DNA of 64,000 nucleotides, taken from NCBI RefSeq assembly GCF_021730395.1, contig NC_069368.1, forward strand, positions 15,146,001 to 15,210,000, given 5' to 3'. Made by a program: the position numbers and the translations under genes. This DNA comes from Mercenaria mercenaria. Its lineage: Eukaryota; Mollusca; Bivalvia; Venerida; Veneridae. This document shows, piece by piece, positions 10,560 through 21,669 of this stretch (position 1 is its first letter; every line of letters begins with the position of its first letter). A model generated the notes under the pieces. That model saw only the letters and a list, made by a program, of their open reading frames with translations, was not told the DNA's origin and did not search any database.

Positions 10560-12645
10560 CTTGATGATGAAAAATAGAATTCAGAACATTGTACAGCGTG
10601 CCTAGTGACTCTGAAGTCATTCTTAATCCAATATACTTTAAGATGCTCAAGACATTATAAAATTATGATACGTTAAGAAATTCAATAAGGAACGGGGTAC
10701 AGGATGCTGTCATAATACTGCTATTATCATTAAAACATTATCATCTTTCAACAATAAACCGCAACATGGTAAGTCTAGGAATAATATTGGAAAAGCTAAA
10801 AGAAATGATGATGGTCAAAAACGAAACATTTAAAGCCTGCGTTCTGACCCGTCAAATTTATTTTTGTAAGTGTAATATTTCGTTTAAATTGATTAGACAT
10901 GTTTCAAAGAAAATCTCATTACTCAGTCAGTCATGATACTAGAAATGTAACCACATCAAAAATCTACCAAAGCCCGCACCGAAGAAGATATTTCTACTTT
11001 CAGAACATTTTTGAAGACTTTCTCCTTTTTATTTTATGTCAAAATCATACATAATTTCAATCTGAATTTTAACAATCTTAACTACAATATTAATAAAATT
11101 TTATTGAATATTTAAATGACTGGAAAAAAACAACACTAACAGATTCATCGCTTACGGACAATTTGTGTGTTACGTTTTGTCTATACATATCAAGTTGTGG
11201 ACTTTTATTTTGGAAATGTTGAACAATACATTTACACTGCATGTAAACTATATATGTAGGCCGTCCTACGTCAATACCAACAAGTAAGTGCTGGGCAAGA
11301 CAAGAAACAGAAGCTGGATCCTGCGCTTTAACAACTTCTTGTTATTGCAGCACGTCGGTGCCATATTTTATAATAAATCCCCTAAAAGATGTAAGAGCGC
11401 AACTCACCGTGTAAACATTTTATGATCTTATACTCGATCAACGGGCAAAAGGTCTTAATTAAACGCGACTCATTATCTAGTTATTGGTAACATTTATAGT
11501 TTGAAATGCTATATTAAATGATAAATTGCGTAAATTATTGGCACGTGACGGTTGAGAAGCTATGGTCATTGACCTTATACGCGATACATTGTCTTTCCTA
11601 GGAACATTTTGTATTCACTTTATGGATGACAAAGATATTGATATGATAAGCAACCTCCTAGGGTGGCCTCGAAACTGATAAGCCCGGATTTACCTGCGAC
11701 ACATATGTCGTTTTCATTATTTGTTATATTTTAGCCACAGATGATCGGACTGGGAATAACAATACCTGTAGATATTTGACCTCCCAAGTTTGTTAAAAAA
11801 AAAATCAGAGTTACAAACCTACATCTTGTCAATCTTTTAAGTTTGACTTTGACCTTGGAGCTATATGCCTTTCTCTTGCGCGCAAGTAATAACCTTGTTA
11901 AAGGGAAAATTTTGGCTAAACAATATAAAACATATTATGATTAAAGTGTGAAGGACTTATGGACGGAAAGACAGAAGCAGCCCATTTCTGTGCATTACCC
12001 TTTTATTTTCTTCGCAGAAAGCAGGAAAACTACACATTGTATCGCGCGACTTTAACCATTTAGTTTTTTATATGTCATACGATCTGTGAGATTGGAATAT
12101 ACACTTAATTTATTGGTTAGCATGCCAAAATTCAAGTTAGCTTTAAGTCTTTTAATGCCAATATAAAAGTGTTGGTTTTCGATATTAAAGCAGGAAAGGA
12201 GTCTTTATAGACTGTTCATTAGGCACAAAATGTCAAAAAGTGATGCGAGTGAGAAATATATGATTACACACAAAATCTTTTAAACATTCATGAAAATATG
12301 TGCTGCAACAAAAGTTGCATTTGTCATCTAGAATTATGGATACAAAGTGACTATAAAGTGTTATCACCAGCCTTGACAAAATTGTTTCTTCCTTTTTCCA
12401 GCTGTGGAATATTCGAACTTGGCTTTTTTCGCCCGGCAGAGATAACATCCTTTCAACTGTTATCTAGTTCAAAGAATTAAGATATACAAGATAATATTTG
12501 GGAACCCTAGAATGCAACCAAGCAAAATAATAAGAGACTCTGGTTAATCGAGTCTGTTCATGATTGCTTATGAAATGTACAACAACCCTTTACATTCCCA
12601 GGTACCAACTTTATTGCAAACAATAGACTGAGAGCTTTTACTTAC
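10560..12645 (-). other. Intron between tail exon and transmembrane exon
   Basis: About 2.1 kb of AT-rich sequence. Flanking splice phases join directly. No further exon was recognised, but a small one cannot be excluded. Confidence 0.5.
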
Positions 12646-12777
12646 GATTGTTCCTTTTACACCTCTTTCTTAGAGTCCTGTTAGTTACACACACCAAAAC
12701 TGCCACAACCAACCCAAACCCAACGCTGAGTATGATCATTAGATTGTCTTCAAAATTATCCGAACTGTTTCCGTCGT
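12646..12777 (-). CDS. Transmembrane exon of TSP1 receptor
   Basis: A 132-bp exon with a strong acceptor (gtctttcag) and donor (CAATC|gtaagt). It starts with two bases of a split codon and ends with one, the same phase as the TSP1 exons. It encodes an acidic juxtamembrane stretch (DGNSSDNFEDN), a 19-residue hydrophobic segment (LMIILSVGFGLVVAVLVCV) and a basic stop-transfer segment (TNRTLRKRCKRNN). The positive-inside rule puts the TSP1 repeats outside the cell and the repetitive tail inside. It is too short for automatic open-frame listing but well supported by splice sites and composition. Confidence 0.75.
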
Positions 12778-12844
12778 CTGAAAGACATTCAGTTATAACA
12801 TTAAATCGACACAATTAAAGGTCATATGGCGACTATTTTCAACT

Positions 12845-12965
12845 TTTTATGGTGGAGAACGACCTAAGGCTCCTTTCCAGGCATTATTTCAGGTTGCTCG
12901 GTAGAACATTCGACTTTCGTAAGCTAGCTGGAAATATTTCTCACATTTTATGCTTACGTCAACTG
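12845..12965 (-). mobile_element. Truncated SINE in intron
   Basis: It matches the body of the SINE at 4430-4620 (blocks resembling 'aaggctcctttcc', 'ggtagaacattcgactttcgtaagctagctgga', 'ttctcaca') but lacks the tRNA-like head. Confidence 0.5.
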
Positions 12966-14448
12966 TGTTCATTCAAAAACGTCTTTATACGTATACTACA
13001 TATTTGAAATATTTTTCATTCCAGTAAAAGGATGACCAAAAATACATCCACATTTTATAATTTAAACATTCGCTATGTTTCCGGCCATTTTTTTCTCCAT
13101 CTACTATACAAGTAAATCCAAACGAAGTATCTAAGGCATATATAAGGAATATTATTGTCAGGATACTGGTTATATGACCCAGGGAAGTGCCTACGCCTTT
13201 AGTATGTAGAACAATGGTTTGGGTCCAATCGCTAAGGTGACTATGTCTTAGACTAGCTGACAAACGATGTAGAATGTCCTTTGTTAAAGCGTAGAGCTAG
13301 TGAGACCAAATATCTCATATATAGAATATTTTCCTCTGGCTACCTTGCCTAAATGATTCGTGTACCAATGATTCGTAAATGATTTCTATAATGAGCTAGA
13401 CAATTTCAGGGATCAGGCAAAACACTAAATGTTTCAAACTAACAATCTTCAGTTAAGAATGATTAGCTCAAACTCCTATAGGCTTGAGACTCTATACTTG
13501 ACTGGTCTTTCTGTTGAAGTTCCCGTCAGACAATGTCTTTAAATCAACAACATACGAGTCCTATCGCAGACCTAGATGCTCGGCCTCTGTCCCCTTAATT
13601 GAAGTTGCAACTCTATATAATTGCCCTGACTCCTGGATGCTCAACGCCTATATGCTATCACATGTAGCATTCAACTGCTATATAGTTATATCCCCGATGC
13701 CTTGGCTGTACTTCGCCAATAACGCTGAACCGTCTATAAGCTGGAACTCTCCTGCTTTCAGTAGATTACCAAACTCTGTGTCTCTGTCTCATCCGATTCC
13801 GATGCTCAGCCTATATTTGTTATAGTCCATAGCATTCAACAACCATAAAGGTAAAACTCCTATGCGCTGGCCCTATAGCTCGAAACCTTGTTGAAATTCT
13901 GCAACTCTTCTTTAGTCTATGAACTTCCAAAGTCTTCTTTTTAATAATTTATCCGTCCTGACAGGGTAACTGCAATAGTCTCCTTATCAAGGTACTGCGA
14001 TAAATTATTAGTTGAATCCTCGATGTGTCTTCTTCAACCGCTGGATACCGAATGAGCTCTCTGTCATCTATCTACCTATTTATACCTTAGCAGACGTGCT
14101 ATTTTTAGAACTTGTTTCTGATTGGTCCAAATTTAAACATAACGTTTTACAACGAGAACTTGCTCTATCAAATATCTGGTTCCCTTTAACTTTTGTATGT
14201 GACATAATGTGTGAAGCTGGGATCCAGCTATCCACATAATGAACCCAAATCAGCCACAAATGACCCAATTTCTATTATTTACAGCAAGTCAACAATAATT
14301 ATAGCAATGACAACCTGAAAAGGGAGTTAAGTACTATCTGTGCTTATGTGTTACGTTATCAATATATTAAATATACAAATCATTCTGACAATTATTAAAG
14401 CCATAATCTGAAAATACTGAATGCAACGAAGTCAATGTATTATAACAC
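12966..14448 (-). other. Intron between transmembrane and third TSP1 exon
   Basis: No exon recognised. The stretch at 13430-13900 is CT-rich on the plus strand with loosely repeated phrases, but no clear unit. The plus-strand frames here have no domain support. Confidence 0.5.
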
Positions 14449-14619
14449 CTTTACATGTCCTCTTCAAACAATTCTTAGCTTCTTTCCTGGCTCCAATACA
14501 GATTCTACCGTCATTGGAAGGCCGTGGATTTTCACACTGTCGGGCTCTCTCTTGAAGTCCTGTACCACAAGTAACTGAACAATCTGACCATACGCCCCAA
14601 GCAGTGAAACCGCCGTCCA
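14449..14619 (-). CDS. TSP1 domain exon (third in window)
   Basis: A 171-bp exon encoding one thrombospondin type-1 repeat: the WGVW Trp motif, CSVTCG and six cysteines ending NCLKRTC. The acceptor is tatttgtatttcag. The donor is AAAG|gtgtta, chosen because it keeps the final conserved Cys and a 1-base overhang that fits the transmembrane exon. An alternative gtaaag donor seven bases upstream would drop that Cys. WxxW is the usual C-mannosylation site and CSxTCG the O-fucosylation consensus of this family. The role is extracellular binding or adhesion (family knowledge); the ligand is unknown. Confidence 0.88.
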
Positions 14620-16434
14620 CTGAAATACAAATACGATATTCTATTTTTCAACTACTATTATTTTCAACGTATGGTTCGAACTATTTCTTTATACCAAACG
14701 ATGAAAATAGAAGTAAAATGTGTGATCGACACTACTTGTTACTTTACTTCAGTGTTTGAGTGCCATCACAGGCCAGCAAAGGATATATGAAACGATTATT
14801 GTTTAACCTTAAAACTGACATATTAATTATAATTAATTTAATTCATTACTACCATTAACATATTATAAAAATACATGAACTGTTGACGGATATCAGCATC
14901 CATTCACAGCATCCTTATATAAACAGTACTTGATTAACCCTGCCAGTTTCATACGTAACAGGCTTGGTCAGTTGGCCAAGGCCCAAAATAATTAAAGTCG
15001 TACGTACCCCAGAAATTAGGCGAACGTTTAGCTTTATCACGATGTTATATTATCCTCTAGGAAACTTTTTATACTGGATGTCGGTCGATCTGAGCAAAAT
15101 GTCAGTAAGATATTATGACGACTTGAAAAACGTTGGTGTCAAATGAATGCAGTTAAGCCTTATTTTAGCATAACCTTGAACTGGGTGGTGAATACAAAAT
15201 TTATGTGATATTTCGTATCATAAATCTTATCTTTTCTTGCATGAAATAATTAACATTTTGCTTTGGTTGTTACAAAATGCTACTTTATTTATTACATACC
15301 GAATAAAATAGAACACGTTGTGGTTGGGGTGATGTATCACACCCACCATATTGGTACATATCGGAAAATCTTAACGACTTCGAATCATTTTTAAAGAAAC
15401 GTTAACCACATATCCGCAATAAAGTATACAAAATGAAGTAATTATTAATAAATTTGTTTTATATATTTGCATATTTACATCAGTAGACTTAAACTATGGT
15501 TTGTGTATCATTTCTGGACGATAGAAATTATGAAAGTACAATGTAATGCAAAAACTGATACAAGTGCAAATTTACTAATATATGAGATATGTAACTGAAA
15601 AGGTGGCATTCGCAACATAGGTAACGTCTGTTTCATTCTTTGATACCCTCGGTTTCTTTCATTTTGCTGGTAGTCGAAACCATTCCAGTATTCAGAAATC
15701 GCACGTATTGTACCAAGTCTACAGTTAACTATCCATATGTTAACTTGGTTTATAACAGGAGCCACGAACAAATGCTAATTTGTGCTCCTTTACAGTGATG
15801 TTGAAGGAAGCATACAGTATAACAACAAGTCCTAGTGAAAATATAAAGGTTATGCGTGCATGTTCAATAACCATGCTTTGTATCATGGTTTACCTGCAGT
15901 GTCATTATAACTGTTAACTTCTATCTGTAATATTCTTCAACTGAGGAAGAGGCGTGGCTATAAGCCGTACTCTAACTAAGTTAGAGAACATGTCTTAGGT
16001 CCCGAATACTGTAGGGAAATGTTGAACTTTCTGAAACCGTTCCCTATTTCAGTTAAAGTACGCTTGTCACGTGATAGTACCAACGCTTAAAATGGAATGT
16101 TAACTTGTCACTCAAAATTAGTAGCCGAATGCGTTGTTCATATTGGCGGACCATGATACAAAACAAAGCGTTGGGGCCACTCAAATAATGAGTTTATTTC
16201 TCGAAATAACCTAATTATTCTCGTGAACCCCTACTCTTTCTATTACTTATTCAAAATAAAATCATACAAAAACTTGTAGACCTACAGAAACTGACCGACA
16301 GACCAGCTTTGGATTGATCCAACAGCTACTTTTGAAAGCCCACCAGGTCTGAAATTTATGTCAAATTTTTCGGGAGAAACTGTAGTTGCATAAATGTGTC
16401 GTTTCACTACGGTAAATGATAACTTGGAACTTAC
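14620..16434 (-). other. Intron between second and third TSP1 exons
   Basis: About 1.8 kb, AT-rich. Apart from the inverted-repeat candidate at 15870-16175 no feature is recognised. Confidence 0.5.
15870..16175. mobile_element. Candidate MITE with ~25-bp imperfect inverted ends
   Basis: The left end (ATGCTTTGTATCATGGTTTACC) and the reverse complement of the right end (AACGCTTTGTTTTGTATCATGG...) match imperfectly across about 300 bp in the intron. No target duplication was confirmed. Confidence 0.35.
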
Positions 16435-16605
16435 CAGGGCATTGGTAAATGTTACAGCGTCGAGTTTCGGTAAAAGTTTCTTGTATGTGACATGTCTTGT
16501 TAGTATTTCCTGACTTTAAACATACACCTTCTCGAGATTGTACACCTCCGCCACAGCTCACAGAACAAACTGTCCATGGTGTCCAGGTATCAAACACACT
16601 GCTGT
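16435..16605 (-). CDS. TSP1 domain exon (second in window)
   Basis: A 171-bp exon. Acceptor catttttttgcag, donor CCCTG|gtaag, phase 1 at both ends. It encodes WTPW, CSVSCGGG and six cysteines ending CNIYQC, a full TSP1 repeat with the O-fucosylation consensus. It follows the 16887-17057 exon after a 281-bp intron. The plus-strand frame across it is a shadow. Confidence 0.92.
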
Positions 16606-16886
16606 CTGCAAAAAAATGTTTGACCAGTTTAGTTATTACAAGGTCCAGATCTGTCTCATGATAACTTGCGTGCTTTCCGTCTGTATTTACTTGGGTGTTT
16701 TTACTGAATCATGTTTGAGTAATCTTATTAGCAAAGTAGTTATTGTTAAAATATGGTCTACATTTCAGTCAAATAGTTTGGTAAGCCATGGCCAAATTTG
16801 CTGCAATGTTGAAATTTTCTGGTTGACAAACAAGCATGAAACAATATGGTTTTAAAAAGCTTCTAATCTGAGCATATTTTACATAC

Positions 16887-17057
16887 CTTCACAAATTTTT
16901 AATAAGCACTTCCGGGTTTCCGCCTTATGTCCGCTACAGTGAAGCTCGATGTTACTTGTTTCTTTATTGCATGTTCTTTCTCGAAACTGATCACCAGCAT
17001 CGCATGTAGCAGAACATTTTGACCATTCACTCCAGCCGTTGAAGCCATTGGGATGTT
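16887..17057 (-). CDS. TSP1 domain exon (first in window)
   Basis: A 171-bp exon. Acceptor tttacacatataccag, donor GTGAAG|gtatgt, phase 1 at both ends. It encodes NGWSEWSKCSATC and six cysteines ending CLLKIC. It has CSATCD rather than CSATCG, so the O-fucosylation consensus is incomplete. No further TSP1 exon was found between 17.1 kb and the right part of the window. The signal peptide and any additional domains must lie in unrecognised exons or beyond a long intron. Confidence 0.9.
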
Positions 17058-17540
17058 CTGGTATATGTGTAAACATTGAATTTAGCACTACAAGTCCAAT
17101 TATAGAAAATGAATACGTGATAATTGATACATAAAGGACAAAATGTTAGCTTATTGAAAATATGCTAAAGTAAAACACATTGGTTCAGGATGTTTCTAAA
17201 CCAGTTTTCGTCGATTTTGTTTGGCAACAATAAAGAAAAAAGTGAGTCAATCAGTTCTTTAGAAGCAGCCTTATTTTAAGTTTAAACAGAGCCAAAACCA
17301 TTTCCATTGAAATTTGAAAAGAAACTGAAGTTGCTGATGTACTAAAATATTACAATAAAATATTGCACTGAAGGTCTTTGTAAAGATAATATCTAATAGT
17401 ATTGTTCTCTTATTCTAACAGAAATATCTGAACGCATCAAAAAGTACTTATTCAAACGGAATTTTTTCGTCTTTTATGATACCACTCGGGGTGTATTTCA
17501 GATAAAACAAGTATAAATGTTGTAAATTAGTGCTACACCC
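17058..17540. other. No feature recognised
   Basis: AT-rich, probably intron or 5' flank of the TSP1 gene. Confidence 0.4.
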
Positions 17541-17797
17541 GCCCGCTTAGCTCAGTAGGTAGAGCGTTGGTCTACTATTTCAGTCATGTAACGGCGGGCA
17601 GTTAACCTAACCAGTGTTCCTGGATTCTGTACCAGTACAAACTGTTCTCGCAAGTAACTCCAATTCCCACATGAATCAGAGGTGAGGATAATGATATTAG
17701 ACACAAGTCGTTATCAATGCACGAGAACATACGCTCGCCGAGGATCGAACTCGCAACCGAGATCGTGACCACGCTCTTACCTATTGAGCTAACCTAT
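17541..17797. mobile_element. SINE-like element with two inward-facing tRNA-like heads
   Basis: The left end on the plus strand reads GCCCGCTTAGCTCAGTAGGT then AGAGCG, a tRNA 5' half with A box. The right end on the minus strand reads GGTTAGCTCAATAGGTAAGA and about 30 bases later GTTGCGAGTTCGATCC, a tRNA-like A box and B box. Between them is a ~150-bp body that recurs at 37706-37860 (cagttaacc...cagtgtt...cccacatgaat...cagaggtgaggata). Neither head folds as a complete tRNA with an intact acceptor stem, so these are SINE modules rather than tRNA genes. Confidence 0.6.
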
Positions 17798-18720
17798 AAT
17801 CAAACATACGGATTTTATTTGACAGAACTTTTTGAATACGTACTTATTTCCTCGTTTTGGTCTGACTTTTGTGAAATTTGGTCCGTATCCGCGACCTTTT
17901 CTATCATGAGCTGAAAATATTCATACATTCATATAACCTTGCTGTACCGTAGAGGCAGTGTGAAACAAATAACGACTTAAAAACGATAGAGGTTAATTGA
18001 AAACGCACATCAAAATCTTACATGTAGTTTAGTATGCCATTTTGTACTTAATAACAATGTTATAGTACAAACACTGAGTCAAAACAGGAACAATTGTTGA
18101 AGTAAACAGGAGATACGTAAGGACAAGACAAACAAATACTTCGAAATATTTAGAAAATGCTTCATATGGTAAACCCTGAAATGATTTTGATTTGGAAACA
18201 AGTAAACAAGGAGATCTATGTGCAGATTGTACTAGACTTTTGGCAGTGAGTGCATAATTAAGGTGTTCGGAAACCAACAGTCCCAAACATTTGTAACTTT
18301 TTTAATGAGTTCCGAGTCACACTGACATAATCTAGGTCATATAGCGACTTTTCAACTTTCTGTTGGTGGTGGAAGAGTCTGAAACTCAGAAATATCAACC
18401 GAAGAAACAAATCAAGTAAACATTCGTATTAGCCGCCCTGTCCTGATTCTAGGGTGTAAGAACCTTGATTCATAATTATGAGTTTAGGTGAAATCCATTT
18501 AATAGTTCAGGAGAAATCTTGACATTCGGCGGATGGATGGCAATGGAATGCAGTTTTGGCGATAATCTATCTTATATTAGTGTTTTTCAATGGCATTGCA
18601 GTATTTTTCAAATTATCGGGAAATTTATTTTGGTAAATCAACATTTACTTCCAGTCGTTTATTAACCCGGTAAGTCACATACTCTAGGCGGAGCTTAAAT
18701 TTGTAAACAAAAAATAATTA
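17798..18720. other. No gene recognised
   Basis: AT-rich. No supported exon or repeat. Confidence 0.5.
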
Positions 18721-18794
18721 TTTATTAGTAAGCATTTATCAAATTAAATTGGTCGCGCCAGACCAATTTAATTTGATAAATGCTTACTAATAAA
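18721..18794. repeat. Perfect 34-bp hairpin
   Basis: Arms 18721-18754 and 18761-18794 are exact reverse complements separated by the 6-base loop GCGCCA. This may be the fold-back core of a MITE; the flanks hold loosely repeated TTCTGATAAACTTAGTC phrases (about 18930-19050). Confidence 0.9.
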
Positions 18795-19639
18795 CACTAA
18801 CCTATACATAATATTTGATATTTAAAAACCATGACAACAAAAATCAATTAACAAATTAATATTTGCACGTTTAATCAACGCATATTTCAATTTTCCATAT
18901 TAAGACTTTTATCAGTAAATATTTCATCTATTCTGATAAACTTAGTCCCTTATTAAATATTTATAACTATTCTGATAAACTTAGTCGCTCATCAAAAGTG
19001 CATATGTAATACTATTATCACTTAATTTATCACCATTTAATCTGATAAAACTGGTGTCTTACGAAGAAAAGTGCATATAATACTGTTTTGATAATTAAAA
19101 CATACCGGTACATGTATAGTTGCACAATGACCATTAATAATGGACTTTATTCTGTGGCTATTTTTTCTAGACTTATGACCCTTAATTTCACAAAATAGGC
19201 CATAGTGAAGAAATTTGGTGTGTTCAACTCCTCATACACTTTTTGAATGAATGGATTCAATGTTGCTCAGATGAATAAACTTATCTATATACAATTTGCT
19301 TCAAAATTTTAGTTTTGAACAATCTTCATGTGGAGATAGTCGGTACTGAAAATTTAAATGTTTAGAGGATGGCACAGTATTTTGGGGCATCCATGTCAAA
19401 TGGACACAATTCTTTTTTTTTTAAAGAACTAAACGAAAATGCGTCCAGCTTGTAGGGTGTTTTTTTGTTTGTTTTTGTTTTTGACAATTAGGAACTGAAG
19501 TCATTTAAATGTTAATAGCTGTAAATAAGACGTGAAAAGAGAGATATTCAGTTTGCTTTTCTATCCAATATATTTTATACGATGTAAAATCTGCAGAAAA
19601 CTATCTACAGAGTAAGTCACGGAAAGGAAATGTATATAT
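18795..19639. other. No gene; diverged short repeats
   Basis: Two to three loose copies of 'attctgataaacttagtc...tcatcaaaagtgcatat' lie at 18920-19090. Nothing else is recognised. Confidence 0.45.
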
Positions 19640-19823
19640 AAGCCGCACCATGAGAAAACCAACATAGTGCGTTTTCGACCAGCATGGATCCACGCAGTCT
19701 GGTCAGGATCCATGCTGTTCGCTAACGGTTTCTCTAATTGCAATAGGCTTTGAAAGATGCGCAGGCTGGTCTGGATCCATGCTGGTCGCAAACGCACTAT
19801 GTTGTTTTCTCATGGCGCGGCTC
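19640..19823. mobile_element. Fold-back MITE, copy 1 (short form)
   Basis: Ends AGCCGCACCATGAGAAAACC and its reverse complement (GGTTTTCTCATGGCGCGGCT-like). The arms carry CCAGCATGGATCC and its partner. It is about 55 bp shorter than other copies here because one inner arm is reduced. Non-coding, presumably moved by a transposase in trans. Confidence 0.85.
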
Positions 19824-20959
19824 AATATTATGTACTTTAGATATATGTAAATCTCAAAAAATGTGAACTAAATTATACTAAATTATGATTTTGGATATTC
19901 TAAATAGCTTTCAATCAGCTAAGGAAACAAGAGAAGAAGTTTCAATCCATTCCCCATAGTGGGTACTGGGATACCAGCTTACATACAAAACCTTAACCAA
20001 AAATGTACTAAGATGATGAAAGTCAAAATTTGTAAAACACAAATAGAGTTTTGGAATGTGCCGTAAGTCAATTTATCACAGGAAAAGGTGAAAGTTTCAA
20101 TTCATTCCCACAAGTGGTTACTGAGATACCAGCTTACATACGAAAACTTAACCAAGTTGACGCCGACGCCTATACGAATGGGCGAGTCCAGTAGCTCTAT
20201 AGCAGAGATAAAATTGAAATCATGTACATCTAGAGACATACCAAGTAACCTGTCGTGAGCGATTAAATCGGTTACAATATACAAGATTTACGTGGTGCTA
20301 AACACGACTAACTGGGGTAGGGGTGATGAATAGTGCATTAAGTAAATATGTTGGCAAGGTATATTTTTAGGTTTATATATGTAAAATTCTTACGAAGAAA
20401 ACGAGAAAACATATCCAATAATGTGTACGTCTTATTACTAATAGTTTCATATCCGTTTACTTTTTTCAAGCAACAGCTAGAATTTTAAAATGTAAGATCG
20501 TTACATAGTCATATTGTGTAATAAGTATACATGCAGGCACGCACAACTTATCAAATAAAAAATTTTCCTAATGTGTAATAACTAGATAAGTTAAGAAAAA
20601 TCTATCTGATTATAAATATAATCTGAAAGTAGATCCTCGAAGCACGAGACAATGCAAAAGTGAATGCAGAGTCGTTTGTAGTCTGTTTAGCATATGAATG
20701 CAACATGCCAGCCTAGCAGCTTAAGAGTATTAAATCTTCAAACTATACCTTGTGATTATAACTGCAGTGTAGAGTATGGAGATTTCCGTGCTACATTTTT
20801 AGGAATTGTTGGTTGTCATTGTTTAAAGGCTCTAAACCAATTACAATTAATATGAGGCTCAGTCCTTTTGACTAATGAGACACATTTTGCCTTGCAAGTA
20901 TTCTCCTCCCTAATCCTATCCTTAATGCAAGGTTCAGACAGAAAGGCAGTTAACAACCA
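19824..20959. other. No gene; tandem-core element debris
   Basis: 'gaagtttcaatccattccccatagtggg' at 19938 recurs as 'gaaagtttcaattcattcccacaagtgg' at 20090. It is followed at 20158-20200 by 'gacgccgacgcc...gggcgag...tagctcta', the 3' module of the element described at 38594. Otherwise no feature. Confidence 0.45.
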
Positions 20960-21669
20960 TGTGTCATAGGTTGGAAATAAATAAACAAATAAACAATATT
21001 GATGATACATATTGTCTATTGTTTCGTTTTCCATCTTAACTGCAATCTAATAAACACCTCTGATTCGTAAATATAGTGTAGCAGTATTACAACAGTCGCT
21101 TTTATTACAGTTTAGTAAAATTAGTCCTTGCTTCCATTCGACCATAAACAGATACGTACTGTTGACCCTTACTCGGACAGTTAAATCACATGACCTAAAC
21201 TGACCATTCCACATGAATAAAATACCATCGGCATTAGCGACTCATACACCATATTCGGTAAGAATCATATTTGAGGGAATATACAATATCTGCAGTAATT
21301 ATTATAAACATGTACTGCTAGTTTTTATCTACAACTACATGTACTTATTTGTCGATTAATGTATTGGTGATTGTAGCAATGGTCCGATGAATTGTTGACA
21401 TTATTTCAATTGTCTATGTAAACGGTATTTATCGCGATCCCGTTATTGCTTGACCATCAGTTTCTTTCATGTATTGCCCAATACAGTACTTGTATTTTTA
21501 TATCAGTAGCTATCTATTTACAATGGTATTTTGTATATGTTTCAGTTGATTGGTTGGTTGATTGATATCTATTGGTTTGAGACGATACATGTCACAACAA
21601 TTATGAGGTGTTCCTCTTCTATTGTCACGCCCAAACCCCGACCAAACCCCTAACTGGCAGCCGGCGACA
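20960..21669 (+). repeat. 5' LTR of the Ty3/Gypsy fossil
   Basis: About 710 bp, from TGTGTCATAGGTTGGAAATA to CAGCCGGCGACA, with TG...CA ends. It aligns with the 3' LTR along its whole length except for one locally diverged block near 21205-21300. Confidence 0.88.

Noticed and set aside
17541-17610. A tRNA gene (TAGCTCAGTAGGTAGAGCG)
   Set aside because: The 3' half with T-arm and matching acceptor stem is missing on that strand. The sequence continues into a SINE body found elsewhere.
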